A DNA stretch of 64,000 nucleotides from an uncultured Methanoregula sp. (GCF_963667735.1 NZ_OY763919.1:372001-436000), one strand, 5' to 3'. Shown: positions 35,877 through 45,022, numbered from the stretch's first letter. Numbers and translations are program-made. Notes: generated by a model from the letters alone, not told the origin.

Positions 35877-37001
35877 TCAGGAAAGATATTCGAGCACTTT
35901 AGCCGGATCGTAGCGGAGGGTGATTATCCGTGTCCGTCCTTTGCCTTCCCGGTACTGAAGATTCACAAGGCGCATGGCATCCATTTTCTTGACAATCTCG
36001 TAGAACCTGGTGTACCCTATTGTTATCGACTCTTTGATATCCTTGTACACATCCCCGGCATTCATCTCGTGATCCTTTGCACTGCGTTCAGCCAGGAACC
36101 GGAGGATCTGCTTCTCTTCATCCTTGAGGGTCTTGACCGTATAGTTCAGGTGCAGGTATTTCGATATCTCGTACGCCCCGCAGATGTCCGCCCGCTCGAT
36201 GCTGCGCCGGGCTGCCCGCTCTGCCGAGAGCGTTGCCCGCTTGAGGAGATCGATCCCGACCCGCAGGTCCCCGCTCTTTAAAGTCTGTTCCACAACAAGA
36301 TCCAGGAGCGTTTCCGGAAGTACTCCTGTAAAGAGGCCCTGCATAACTCGGGCTTTCATGATCTCCCGGACCTCGGCATCCGCATACGGGGGGAAGTAGA
36401 TCTCGGTAGGCCGGAAGACCGATGCAACCCGGGCATCCACTGCCCGGGAGAGGTCGACATCCATGTCGCTGATGATGACAATGACCCCGATCCTTGTTCC
36501 CTCGTAGGTCTCGTGCGAGCGGAGCAGGGTATAGAGGACCTTGTTGATCTCGTTCTCGTAGAGAAGATAGTTGGCATCATCGAGAGCAACGAGGAGGACG
36601 ATCTCGTCTTTGATTAGAATTCGGGCAACCGCATCGAAGACCTGCTTGAAAGAAGTGCCGGATGATGGCGGGAGATGCCCGACGAGTTTCCGGTAGATCT
36701 GGGAGACTATTGCAAACTTGGTATTGTCGATCTGGCAGTTGATATAGACCGGCACGAGTTTCTTTGTCGTCTCCTCAATTTCATGGAAGACTTTCTTGAT
36801 GCTCGTGGTCTTGCCCGTACCGGGCAGTCCCTTGCAGACGGTATTGAGCGGCCGGCCCCCGCGAAGCCCGGGCTTTATCTGGAATGCCAGCTCCCGCATC
36901 TGGCTGTCGCGGTACTCGAACTGCTCGGGCAGGTAATCGATCTCGAGGACCTCGGGGTCGCGGAAGAGGGTCTCGTCCCACATCAGCAGGTTCTTCTTCA
37001 T
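35877..37001 (-). CDS. cdc6: Orc1/Cdc6-type origin-binding initiator
   Basis: The 374-residue protein has an AAA+ domain with Walker A KGLPGTGKTT (57-66) and a Walker B region VLLVALDDAN (135-144) in which the usual DE is DD. Arg-finger and sensor regions follow (VASVFRPTEIYFPPY), then a winged helix that ends near VLEYLS. The family binds origin repeats and loads MCM helicase. The N-terminus MLFRDPEVLEIDYLPEQ-like opening is typical (here TLFRDPEVLEIDYLPEQF). The 554-bp gap upstream carries a G-run repeat, which may be an origin; orc1/cdc6 genes often neighbour their origins. Confidence 0.93.
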   Translation of the reverse strand: MKKNLLMWDETLFRDPEVLEIDYLPEQFEYRDSQMRELAFQIKPGLRGGRPLNTVCKGLPGTGKTTSIKKVFHEIEETTKKLVPVYINCQIDNTKFAIVSQIYRKLVGHLPPSSGTSFKQVFDAVARILIKDEIVLLVALDDANYLLYENEINKVLYTLLRSHETYEGTRIGVIVIISDMDVDLSRAVDARVASVFRPTEIYFPPYADAEVREIMKARVMQGLFTGVLPETLLDLVVEQTLKSGDLRVGIDLLKRATLSAERAARRSIERADICGAYEISKYLHLNYTVKTLKDEEKQILRFLAERSAKDHEMNAGDVYKDIKESITIGYTRFYEIVKKMDAMRLVNLQYREGKGRTRIITLRYDPAKVLEYLS

Positions 37002-37125
37002 CTCACTACACCTCTTTTGTGATTGGTAATAATTGCATTGGATTTTTTATTGCAGGTAATTTCTGCCCGGGAGATTCTGTCTGAAAATATCCATGGGGAG
37101 ACAGGCCCACCCGGAAAAAATGAGA

Positions 37126-37408
37126 TGGGGGGGGATCGATCGTTTTAGAAAAATAGTGGTGGGGGGGTCTACCGGGGACCCCCCATCTCAAAACTGGTAT
37201 TGCACAGGTATTGCGTACGAGTGCAAGTCCTCTTTTTTGGATCCTTCCGTCGCAACAGTTCGCGGATGGGCTACCCAATTCTGATCAGGGGGGGTCTGCC
37301 GGGCCATTATGGGGGGAGGGGTCTCCAGCCTACCCCCCCATAGGTGTGGCGGGGGGGTCAAACCAATTTTAAAATATTATCATGGGGGGGTTACCGGCAG
37401 ACCCCCCA
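37126..37408 (+). repeat. G-run hairpin repeat, copy B
   Basis: This ~283-bp partner of copy A (11809-12121) has the same order of landmarks: G-run with GATCGATC and TTTTAGAAAAA; hairpin GGGGGGTC...GACCCCCC with loop TACCGGG; ATCTCAAAACTGGTATTGCAC; CCAATTCTGATCAGGGGGGG; GGGGGGAGGGGTCTCC answered by CCTACCCCCCC; G7 run then TCAAACCAATTTTAAAAT; and a final hairpin GGGGGGT...ACCCCCC. The strongest conservation is in hairpins and in the two non-G blocks. Both copies lie in the same orientation, 25 kb apart. Confidence 0.8.
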
Positions 37409-37504
37409 CGCAGAGAACCACTATCTGGTTTGCCATGCAGGCAGTTGTGCTTATTTCAGAAGCTTCATTCACATCCACATACGGCAAGAAGTAACAGATG
37501 TAGA

Positions 37505-37520
37505 TTTAGGTCAACCTAAA
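37505..37520. promoter_or_regulatory. Iron-box operator 1 of feoAB
   Basis: TTTAGGTCAACCTAAA has 7-bp inverted arms around CA. It closely resembles the DtxR/IdeR-family consensus TTAGGTTAACCTAA. It lies directly upstream of the TATA box of feoAB. Confidence 0.75.
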
Positions 37521-37521
37521 C

Positions 37522-37529
37522 TTTTATTA
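37522..37529 (+). promoter_or_regulatory. TATA box of feoAB
   Basis: TTTTATTA lies exactly between the two iron-box palindromes and about 30 bases upstream of the feoA ATG, predicting an almost leaderless transcript. A repressor bound to either box would block TBP/TFB. Confidence 0.55.
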
Positions 37530-37545
37530 TTTAGGGTACCCTAAA
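37530..37545. promoter_or_regulatory. Iron-box operator 2 of feoAB
   Basis: TTTAGGGTACCCTAAA is a perfect 16-bp palindrome. With operator 1 (centres 25 bp apart) it flanks the TATA box, and it overlaps the expected transcription start region. Confidence 0.75.
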
Positions 37546-37555
37546 TATTGAGTGC

Positions 37556-37903
37556 ATGAATCAGAATCAAATCAATGAATCTCCCAAAACAATCCGCAAT
37601 CCCGGAACGACGGACCGTTTTGTAACATCCGGCATTCCCGCGATAACCCCGGAAAAAAAGATTCTTCCACTCACGGATGTCCACCCGGGACAGGGGGGCC
37701 AGATTGCCTTCATCCACGGGGACGGCGCAATTGCCCGGCGTCTCGCCGATCTTGGACTTACGCCCGGGACAGCGGTGTCCCTGCTGCGAAAAATCCCGAT
37801 GAACGGACCTGTGGAGATCGAAGTGAGAAGAACGAAACTGGCACTCGAACCTCCGGTTGCCGGAACCATCTTTATCGAATTTTCTTATGTGGGGGAACCA
37901 TGA
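37556..37903 (+). CDS. feoA: FeoA-family ferrous iron transport protein
   Basis: The 115-residue product has a disordered N-terminus of about 40 residues, then an SH3-like FeoA domain: DVHPGQGGQIAFIHGDGAIARRLADLGLTPG, with GTAVSLLRKIPMNGPVEIEVR. FeoA binds FeoB and aids iron uptake. The stop overlaps feoB by four bases (ATGA). Iron-dependent repression is predicted by the two upstream palindromes. Confidence 0.93.
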   Translation: MNQNQINESPKTIRNPGTTDRFVTSGIPAITPEKKILPLTDVHPGQGGQIAFIHGDGAIARRLADLGLTPGTAVSLLRKIPMNGPVEIEVRRTKLALEPPVAGTIFIEFSYVGEP

Positions 37904-39894
37904 GCGGTTGCGGGGACTGCAAAGGATGCTCAGCCGGTAAGGAGTCCGGGATTAAGAATGCTGACTATACGGTTGCCCTTGCCGGCAATGCCAATGTCGG
38001 CAAGAGCGTCATCTTCAATCAGCTGACAGGTGTAGACCAGATCATCGGCAACTGGCCGGGAAAGACGGTAGAGCGGGCCGAAGGCCTCCTGCTGCACAGA
38101 GGAAAACGCATCCGGGTGATCGACCTGCCCGGCATCTACTCATTTTCGACCTACTCGATGGAGGAACTGGTCTCGCGGGATTTTATCGCACTTGAACACC
38201 CTGACGCGGTCATAAACGTCATCGATGCCTCGGCGCTGGAACGCAATCTCTTCTTCACGATCCAGCTGATGGAACTCGCCCCACCGCTCATGATTGCGGT
38301 CAACCAGACCGATCTTGCCGAGAAGAAAGGCATCACTATCGATACAGGGAAACTCTCCGCACTGCTCGGAGTGCCGGTAGTCCCGACGGTTGCAATACGG
38401 GGCAGGGGAATTCCTGCCCTTACTGACGTAATTACGGGGCTTGTGCAGGATCATCCCGTTCCTCCGGCTCTCTGCTATGGAAAAGAGATCGAAGAGCGGA
38501 TCAAAAAAACCATTGCCCTGCTGGATCCGGTATCGACGCCATATCCCGTGCGCTGGACGGCGATCAAACTGCTCGAACGCGATCCGGCAATCGTTGAACT
38601 CGTAACAAGGCAGGATTCGGGCATTGCAGAGAAGGCGGGCCTGCTCGCCGGTGAGATCGAATCAATCCACGGAGAACCGGTCTGCGTGATCATGAGCGCA
38701 GAACGGTACCAGGTCGCCGACAGGATTGCAGCTGATGTAGTGACCATCAGGCAACATGGCGAAGGCCCAGTAAAAAAGAGCCTGACCGACCGGCTCGATG
38801 CAGTAGCCCTTCACCCGACCTTCGGGTATCTCGCGATCATCGCGGTGATCGGAGGTCTCCTCGTCTGGACATTTTTGATCGGGGCGCAGGTCTCGGGATT
38901 CCTTTCGGAATTCCTGTCGCAGTTCGAGCAGTACGAACCGGTGATCACGGGCCCGGTTTTAGGCATTCTCTGGAACGGGGCATTCACCGGGTTCGTTGCC
39001 GGTGTGACGCTGGTCATTCCCTATGTCCTGCCGTTCTACATCCTGCTGGCCGTCATCGAGGACTCAGGGTACCTCACCCGTATTTCAGTGATGCTCGACC
39101 GTGGCATGCACAAACTGGGGCTGCACGGGAAAGCGATCATCCCCCTGATCCTCGGCTACGGGTGTAATGTCCCTGCCATCTATTCATGCCGGATCATGGA
39201 GACCCCGAAACAGAAGACCCTCGCTGCATTCCTTGTGACGCTCGTGCCCTGCACGGCAAGGACCGTTGTCATCCTCGGGCTGGTTGCCGCGTTCGTCAAC
39301 ATCTGGTGGGCGCTCGCCCTCTACGCATTCGACATTCTCCTTATCATTGTCGTGGGACGGATTGCATTCAAGGCAGTGCCGGGCGAATCGGTCGGGCTGA
39401 TCATGGAGATGCCGGATTACCACGTGCCCTCGCTTTCAGTTATCCTGAAGCAGACCTGGACCCGGACAAAGTCGCTCGTCTGGATCGTCTTCCCGGCATA
39501 TATTATAGGGAGTGCATTGATCCAGGCATTCTATGCAGCTGGACTCCTGGCCCCGGTAAATGCCCTTCTTGAGCCCGTGACCGTCCTCTGGCTCGGCCTT
39601 CCTGCAGTCATCGGGATAACGCTGCTATTCGGGATTGTAAGAAAAGAACTGACGATCCTTACCCTGGCAGTGATCTTCGGCACAACCAACTTTGCAGCTA
39701 TCCTCTCACCGGTACAGTTGATCGTACTTGCCCTGGTCTCGATGCTTTACATTCCCTGCATCTCGGTAATACTGGTGCTGGCATCGGAATTCGGCTGGAA
39801 GAAAGCGCTCTTTATCTCTGCGACCGAGATCGTCATGGCAATTGCCATCGGCGGGATCGTGTTCCGGGTATTGAGCCTGGGGATGGGGATGTAA
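37900..39894 (+). CDS. feoB: Ferrous iron transporter FeoB
   Basis: The 664-residue membrane protein combines a cytosolic G domain with an Fe(II) channel. The N-terminal CGDCKGC (C4, C7, C10) is an added cysteine cluster. G1 is GNANVGKS (29-36), G3 is DLPGIYS and G4 NQTD. The membrane part has two Gate motifs with PLILGYGCNVPAIYSCR and LVPCTARTVVILGLV. The gene overlaps feoA and shares its iron-box promoter. Confidence 0.97.
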   Translation: MSGCGDCKGCSAGKESGIKNADYTVALAGNANVGKSVIFNQLTGVDQIIGNWPGKTVERAEGLLLHRGKRIRVIDLPGIYSFSTYSMEELVSRDFIALEHPDAVINVIDASALERNLFFTIQLMELAPPLMIAVNQTDLAEKKGITIDTGKLSALLGVPVVPTVAIRGRGIPALTDVITGLVQDHPVPPALCYGKEIEERIKKTIALLDPVSTPYPVRWTAIKLLERDPAIVELVTRQDSGIAEKAGLLAGEIESIHGEPVCVIMSAERYQVADRIAADVVTIRQHGEGPVKKSLTDRLDAVALHPTFGYLAIIAVIGGLLVWTFLIGAQVSGFLSEFLSQFEQYEPVITGPVLGILWNGAFTGFVAGVTLVIPYVLPFYILLAVIEDSGYLTRISVMLDRGMHKLGLHGKAIIPLILGYGCNVPAIYSCRIMETPKQKTLAAFLVTLVPCTARTVVILGLVAAFVNIWWALALYAFDILLIIVVGRIAFKAVPGESVGLIMEMPDYHVPSLSVILKQTWTRTKSLVWIVFPAYIIGSALIQAFYAAGLLAPVNALLEPVTVLWLGLPAVIGITLLFGIVRKELTILTLAVIFGTTNFAAILSPVQLIVLALVSMLYIPCISVILVLASEFGWKKALFISATEIVMAIAIGGIVFRVLSLGMGM

Positions 39895-40009
39895 TTAAAA
39901 ATATATTGTCAAATGACAGATTATACCTAAATATTTCTTGGCAGATGATGAAAGTTACCCCCACTGAATTGGTGATGACGCAGGGGTCTGATGCCGCATT
40001 CTTAACTCT

Positions 40010-41164
40010 TCACGAGAAGAGGTAATCCAGGAACTCTGTTGCGTTTTTTGTGCCCGCACTGCCCAGCCGGGCGTCCTTCTCGGAATAGACCCGGGTCTTT
40101 TTATCCGCTCCTTTTCCCCGGACCACAAACGGAACCGGGTCGCGGGAGTGGGTTTTGATCCTGATGGGCGTGGGATGATCGGGAAGGACCGCTACAACTC
40201 CTTCGAACTCATTGAGGATCATGCCCACAACATCGTCCACCCGCTCGATGGCCTTCACTTTCTCCTTAATGCTTCCCATGTGGCCGGCCTCGTCGGGAGC
40301 CTCTATGTGGAGGTAAAGGAAATCAAGGTGCTGTATGGCATCGAGAGCATACCGGGCTTTCGCATCGTAGTCGGTGTCGATGTAGCCGGTTGCGCCCGGG
40401 ACGGTGATCGCTTCCATACCGGCACAGCGGCCAATCCCGTTGAGGAGATCCACGGCCGAGATGATCCCGCCCTTCTTTCCGTACTTCTTCTCAAAGGACG
40501 GGAACGCAGGTTTGTGCCCCCCGCTCCAGGGCCAGATCCGGGTTGCCGGGTGCTTGCCGGCTTTGATGCGGGCGATGTTCACCGGGTGGTTATCGAAGAC
40601 TTTCCGACTTGTCTCCATGCACTGGTGGAGAAGTTCTGCATCGCCGCCCTTGGGAAGGAACGGGGATATCCCCTGTCCGACAATATCGTGCGGCGGGGTC
40701 GAGGCTGAACCAGTGCCCCCGGGAACAACAAGCAGGTTGCGATAACTGACCCCGGCCCTGACCATGACATCAGGAAGTTCCGGCTGGAGCGAGGCAAAGA
40801 GTTCCGCTCCCTCGGCACTGGAGATGTGGCCTGCCGAGAAGTCCACCATGGTATTCTCGGCAATGGTGACAAGATTGCACCGGTATGCTACATCATCCGG
40901 GGCGAGATCCACACCCATGCTCAGGGCTTCGAGCGGGCCGCGGCCGGTGTAGTACTTCTCCGGGGCGTATCCCAGAACGGACATATTGGCAATATCACTG
41001 CCTGCCTCGAACCCATCGGGAATGGTCCTGAGCATGCCGCAGGTTCCTTCTGCAGCCATCCGGTCCATATTCGGTGTATCGGCATATTCCAGCGGGGTCT
41101 TGTTCCCAAGTTCTGCGAGCGGCTCATCCGCCATGCCGTCGCCAAGGACAACGATATATTTCAT
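40010..41164 (-). CDS. apgM: Cofactor-independent phosphoglycerate mutase, archaeal type
   Basis: The 384-residue enzyme interconverts 3- and 2-phosphoglycerate in gluconeogenesis and glycolysis. It belongs to the alkaline-phosphatase superfamily. It opens YIVVLGDGMADEPLAELG and carries SDIANMSVLGYAP and TGRGPLEALSMG; a later HIEAPDEAGHMG and a final LPDHPTPI provide metal ligands. It is six bases downstream of the epimerase on the same strand, so the two form a transcript. Confidence 0.95.
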   Translation of the reverse strand: MKYIVVLGDGMADEPLAELGNKTPLEYADTPNMDRMAAEGTCGMLRTIPDGFEAGSDIANMSVLGYAPEKYYTGRGPLEALSMGVDLAPDDVAYRCNLVTIAENTMVDFSAGHISSAEGAELFASLQPELPDVMVRAGVSYRNLLVVPGGTGSASTPPHDIVGQGISPFLPKGGDAELLHQCMETSRKVFDNHPVNIARIKAGKHPATRIWPWSGGHKPAFPSFEKKYGKKGGIISAVDLLNGIGRCAGMEAITVPGATGYIDTDYDAKARYALDAIQHLDFLYLHIEAPDEAGHMGSIKEKVKAIERVDDVVGMILNEFEGVVAVLPDHPTPIRIKTHSRDPVPFVVRGKGADKKTRVYSEKDARLGSAGTKNATEFLDYLFS

Positions 41165-41170
41165 GAAGCC

Positions 41171-42106
41171 TCACCGGTTGGCAAGCAGGTCCCGGACCGC
41201 GATCCGGACACTCTCACGGGACCCGGTCTGCGGTTTCCACCGGAGTCCCTTGATCTTCTCGATAGAGAGTTGCATCTTCGGCACATCGCCAACCCAGCCG
41301 CGATCGCCACCGGTGAACCGGAACTTTGTATCGGGAAGGTGCATCTCTTCGGTCACGATCTCTGCAATGCTCTTCACATCGATCCAGTCCTCGGAGCCGA
41401 TATTGAACGTGTTGACCGTACCCCGGGCCTTCCCTGTCGCGTAGAGCATGGCCGCAATGCATTCGTGAATTTCGAGATAGGACTTTGTCTGCTTTCCATC
41501 GCCGAGGATTTCAAGTTCCTTGGGATTCTCCTCGAGTTTCCGGATGAAATCGGTGATAACGCCGTGACCGCTCCGTTCCCCAATGATGTTCGCGAATCGG
41601 AATATCCAGGCTTTCATGCCGAACGAGTGGCAGTACGCGGAGATCAATGCCTCGCAGGCAAGCTTGCTTGCCCCATAAATCGAGATAGGTTCAAGCGGGG
41701 TATAGTTCTCGGGAGTGGGAATGATTGTCGCATCGCCATAAACCGTTGACGTGGACGTAAACACCAGTTCGGGGACATTGTGCAGGCGCATGGCTTCGAG
41801 TACCCGGTAGGTGGCCATGACGTTGTTCTGCATGGTCGGGTCGGGGTTGACCGCACTCTGCCGCACATCGGGGTCTGCTGCGAGGTGGAATAACCGGTCC
41901 GCTCCCTCAATCGAATCCTGCCAGCCATCGCCAAGGAGGTCTTTTTCCACGAATCGTACTTTATTGTCATCGATATGCCGGGCAATCGTCTCCCTGCGCC
42001 CGGCGCAGAGGGAATCGATCACAAGGACCTCGTTGCCCTGTGCAACGAGCGTGTCCACCAGATGGGAGCCGATGAATCCGGCCCCGCCTGTCACCACATC
42101 AAACAT
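41171..42106 (-). CDS. NAD-dependent sugar epimerase/dehydratase (GalE-like)
   Basis: The 311-residue extended short-chain dehydrogenase begins MFDVVTGGAGFIGSHLVDTL (Rossmann loop GGAGFIG) and has the catalytic Ser/Thr region STSTVYGDA and Y144-x3-K148 in SIYGASK. The C-terminal half resembles UDP-glucose 4-epimerases of archaea. The ATG at 42106 is preferred over a TTG one codon upstream. It diverges from the marker 12 gene across only about 40 bases. It likely supplies nucleotide sugars for surface glycans. Confidence 0.88.
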   Translation of the reverse strand: MFDVVTGGAGFIGSHLVDTLVAQGNEVLVIDSLCAGRRETIARHIDDNKVRFVEKDLLGDGWQDSIEGADRLFHLAADPDVRQSAVNPDPTMQNNVMATYRVLEAMRLHNVPELVFTSTSTVYGDATIIPTPENYTPLEPISIYGASKLACEALISAYCHSFGMKAWIFRFANIIGERSGHGVITDFIRKLEENPKELEILGDGKQTKSYLEIHECIAAMLYATGKARGTVNTFNIGSEDWIDVKSIAEIVTEEMHLPDTKFRFTGGDRGWVGDVPKMQLSIEKIKGLRWKPQTGSRESVRIAVRDLLANR

Positions 42107-42145
42107 CAATACCTAATATGTCATCCATGCTATAGGATTACTGCT

Positions 42146-43018
42146 ATGTTCATCGGGATCGATCACGGCACATCCGCAATGAGGTTTGCCGGAGGCAAGG
42201 GCGAGTTCAAGATCTCGCGCGAGGCTGCAAAGAGCTTCAAGCTAGCCGATCTTGCCCGTATCTGTCCTGTTGATGAGATCGAAGGAATCGCGGTCTGCTA
42301 CTCCATGGGCGACAACTTCTCGAAGATCACGCGGATTGGAAAACTGAAAGACCGGGGTCTCGTCAGCCGCGAGGGAGCGGGAAAACATATCGGAGGCGGG
42401 ACCCGGGTCTATGACGAGGTGGCGGCAAGCGGGATTCCGGCCATCGTGATCCCCGGCCTTCACCGGGGTTCTCCCACCGACCCGCGGTTCAAAGTATATT
42501 CCCACCAGACGAGCCCGGAGAAGATAGGCATAGCGTACGAAGTCTGCGAAAAACTGGGCGAAGATGCCATCATCTCGGATGTCAGCTCCAACACGGTCTC
42601 GCTCCTTGTTTCAAAAGGAAAACTGGTCGGGGCTTTCGATGCCTGCATCTTTGCTCCGGGCACCCAGCATGGGGCCCTTGACGTGGACGCGATCCGGAAG
42701 ATCGACAACGGGGAGTGCACGGCAAATGAAGCGTTCCAGCACGCGGGGGTAACCTATTCCCTGCCGGAAGAAGAGCGCCTTCCGGCAGTTGCTCTCTTTG
42801 CGGCAATGGAATGTGCTGCGCTGCGCCTTCTCAACCCCCGCGCTCCCATTGCACTTGCAGGAAGCCTGGCACCGGAAATTGCAGGGGAAGTCAGATCGCT
42901 TTTAGGCTGCGATGTGGCAGTTTACGATGAATGGTGTGCTTCACGGGGTTTATCCAAAATAGCCCGGGACGTCTTTTCCGGGAAAGATTCTATCCTTGGT
43001 CTCGATACGGATCTCTAG
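42146..43018 (+). CDS. Methanogenesis marker protein 12 (DUF1464-like)
   Basis: The 290-residue protein has an actin/sugar-kinase-like fold: MFIGIDHGTSAMRFAGG forms the phosphate-1 loop and IISDVSSNTVSLLV the second. PGLHRGSPTDPRFKVYSHQ is specific to the marker 12 family found in nearly all methanogens. Its function is unknown. The ATG at 42146 was chosen; the frame extends 57 codons upstream across the divergent promoter without similarity. Confidence 0.9.
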   Translation: MFIGIDHGTSAMRFAGGKGEFKISREAAKSFKLADLARICPVDEIEGIAVCYSMGDNFSKITRIGKLKDRGLVSREGAGKHIGGGTRVYDEVAASGIPAIVIPGLHRGSPTDPRFKVYSHQTSPEKIGIAYEVCEKLGEDAIISDVSSNTVSLLVSKGKLVGAFDACIFAPGTQHGALDVDAIRKIDNGECTANEAFQHAGVTYSLPEEERLPAVALFAAMECAALRLLNPRAPIALAGSLAPEIAGEVRSLLGCDVAVYDEWCASRGLSKIARDVFSGKDSILGLDTDL

Positions 43019-43026
43019 ATTTATAT
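43019..43026 (+). promoter_or_regulatory. TATA-like box for porCDAB
   Basis: ATTTATAT-type sequence right after the marker 12 stop lies about 38 bases upstream of the porC TTG, consistent with a short leader for the por operon. Confidence 0.4.
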
Positions 43027-43060
43027 TGATTTATCATGTAAGATTATCTAGGGATTTTCC

Positions 43061-43603
43061 TTGAGAGAACTTCGCATACACGGCAGGGGTGGCCAGGGGT
43101 CAGTCACTGCTGCCGAACTGATTGCAGTCGCTGCTTTTGAAGGCGGCGTCTTTGCCCAGGCATTCCCCGCGTTTGGCGTTGAGCGACGCGGGGCACCGGT
43201 TCAGGCTTTTGTCCGGTTCGACAACAAGAAGATCCGGCTCCGGAGCCAGGTGTACGAGCCGGATTACATCATTGTCCAGGACAGCACCTTGATCAAGGAT
43301 GTCAATGTCTTCATGGGAGTTAAACCGGGGGGCATCGTCATTGTCAATACTGAAAAGAAGCCGGATTACAAGGTTCCGGAAGGCGTCAAGCTGATAACGA
43401 TCGATGCAACCACCATCGCCCTCAAAGCGATCGGCCTCCCGATCACCAACACAACGCTCATGGGAGCATTTGCCGCCGCATCCGGTGAGATCCAGTTCGC
43501 GGCGCTCGAGAATGCGCTGAAGCACCGGTTCCCGGGTGAGCTGGCAACCAAGAATATCGCAGCCGCAAAGACTGCATTCGATGCCGTCAAGGGGGCAGCA
43601 TAA
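43061..43603 (+). CDS. porC: Pyruvate:ferredoxin oxidoreductase, gamma subunit
   Basis: The 180-residue subunit starts with RELRIHGRGGQGSVTAAELI, the POR gamma signature. The start codon is TTG; no alternative in-frame start lies between it and the conserved block. It heads porC-porD-porA-porB, the order typical of methanogens. POR reductively carboxylates acetyl-CoA to pyruvate for biosynthesis. Its stop overlaps the porD start by one base. Confidence 0.95.
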   Translation: MRELRIHGRGGQGSVTAAELIAVAAFEGGVFAQAFPAFGVERRGAPVQAFVRFDNKKIRLRSQVYEPDYIIVQDSTLIKDVNVFMGVKPGGIVIVNTEKKPDYKVPEGVKLITIDATTIALKAIGLPITNTTLMGAFAAASGEIQFAALENALKHRFPGELATKNIAAAKTAFDAVKGAA

Positions 43604-43863
43604 TGTCACTTGCCATCGGATGCCGGGCACGGCCGGGAAAATCCCGGGACAACAAGACCGGTTCGTGGCGGGTCTTCAAACCGATATTCGACCATGAGAA
43701 GTGCTCGAAGTGCGGGATGTGCAGGACTCTGTGTCCCGAGGGATGCGTCCACGAGGATGACGGAGGATTCTTCGACCCCGACTATGCCTACTGCAAGGGC
43801 TGCGGGATCTGCGCTGCCGAATGTCCCAAGGATGCAATCACCATGAAACAGGAGGAGAAGTAG
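43603..43863 (+). CDS. porD: Pyruvate:ferredoxin oxidoreductase, delta (ferredoxin) subunit
   Basis: The 86-residue protein has two 4Fe-4S motifs, CSKCGMCRTLCPEGC (about 37-51) and CKGCGICAAECP (about 66-77). It transfers electrons between the TPP centre and ferredoxin. It starts within the porC stop and is followed directly by porA. Confidence 0.96.
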   Translation: MSLAIGCRARPGKSRDNKTGSWRVFKPIFDHEKCSKCGMCRTLCPEGCVHEDDGGFFDPDYAYCKGCGICAAECPKDAITMKQEEK

Positions 43864-45021
43864 ATGATGGAAATTACCGAAGGATCGCATGCGGTTGCCG
43901 AAGCGGTCCGCCTCTGCCGGCCGCAGGTGGTCTCGGCATACCCGATCACCCCCCAGACCCACATCGTCGAAGCACTTGCCGATTTTGTGGCAAACAATAC
44001 GCTCGACGCAGAATATATCACCGTCGAGAACGAGCTCTCGGCACTCTCGGCCTGTGTCGGTGCCAGTGCAGCAGGCTCGCGGACCTACTCTGCAACAACC
44101 TCACAGGGGCTTATGCTGATGGCCGAGGTTGTCTTCAATGCTGCCGGGATGCGTCTTCCCATCATCATGTCGATTGCCAACCGGGCAATGGGTGCCCCCC
44201 TCTCTATCTGGAACGACATGCAGGACTCGATCTCGCTGCGGGACTCCGGCTGGCTCCAGTTCTATGCCGAGGACAACCAGGAGGCAACCGACCTCCACTT
44301 CCTTGCATACAAAGTGGCAGAAGATCCCACAATCCAGCTCCCGGCCTTTGTCTGTTTCGACGGTTTCATCCTCTCTCACACGTACGAACCCGTGGACATA
44401 CTCACGCAGGAGCAGGTCGATTCATACCTCCCGAAATTCGCCCCGACCGAGCGGCTCGATGCCAAAGACCCCATCAGTTTCGGCATGTACGCAACCCCCG
44501 AGTATTATCTTGAGTTCCGGTACGAGATGGACCAGGCCCAGAAACTGGCAAAAGGCGCTATCGCCAAGTACGGCAGGGAATTCGGGACAATGTTCGGCAG
44601 GGACTACAGCGCGTTTATCGAGGGTTACCAGCTCGATGATGCGGAGACCGCGATCATTGCCATGGGTTCGATCTGCGGCACGGTCAAGGATGCCATAGAC
44701 GAGATGCGTGCGGAAGGAAAGAAAGTCGGCCTTCTCAAGATCCGCATCTTCCGTCCGTTCCCGGGTGAGGAGATCGCAAAGGCACTCTCGCATGTCAAAC
44801 GGGTTGCCGTGCTTGACAAGAATGTCTCCCTTGGTTCGCACGGGGGCGCAGCAGCACTTGAGATCCGGGATGCACTGTACGGGTCCGCGATCCCGGTCAA
44901 AGGCTATATCCTGGGCCTCGGTGGCAGGGATATCCGTAAGAAAGACATCAGAGAGATCGTATCGCTCTCGGAGAAAGGTATCGGCGATCAGTTTTATGGC
45001 CTCAGGAAGGAGTTGATCTGA
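43864..45021 (+). CDS. porA: Pyruvate:ferredoxin oxidoreductase, alpha subunit
   Basis: The 385-residue subunit begins with [20 protein letters not shown], followed by the [17 protein letters not shown] motif that contacts TPP pyrimidine. [20 protein letters not shown] and the C-terminal [15 protein letters not shown] are conserved. It has the usual length and lies without a gap after porD and one base before porB. Confidence 0.97.
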   Translation: MMEITEGSHAVAEAVRLCRPQVVSAYPITPQTHIVEALADFVANNTLDAEYITVENELSALSACVGASAAGSRTYSATTSQGLMLMAEVVFNAAGMRLPIIMSIANRAMGAPLSIWNDMQDSISLRDSGWLQFYAEDNQEATDLHFLAYKVAEDPTIQLPAFVCFDGFILSHTYEPVDILTQEQVDSYLPKFAPTERLDAKDPISFGMYATPEYYLEFRYEMDQAQKLAKGAIAKYGREFGTMFGRDYSAFIEGYQLDDAETAIIAMGSICGTVKDAIDEMRAEGKKVGLLKIRIFRPFPGEEIAKALSHVKRVAVLDKNVSLGSHGGAAALEIRDALYGSAIPVKGYILGLGGRDIRKKDIREIVSLSEKGIGDQFYGLRKELI

Positions 45022-45022
45022 A

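Larger units (their letters stand above)
37002..37555. other. 554-bp intergenic region: candidate origin plus feo promoter
   Basis: This region separates the divergent cdc6 and feoA genes. It holds repeat copy B (37126-37408), TTTTAAAA tracts between G-runs and, at its right end, the iron-box promoter of feoAB. Position beside cdc6, G-run arrays and AT-rich spacers resemble archaeal origins, though no standard ORB sequence was recognised. No gene was seen. Confidence 0.45.

Noticed and set aside
37093..37494. Short plus-strand frames across repeat copy B
   Set aside because: They read the G-runs as Gly/Pro-rich strings and are not preserved in copy A.
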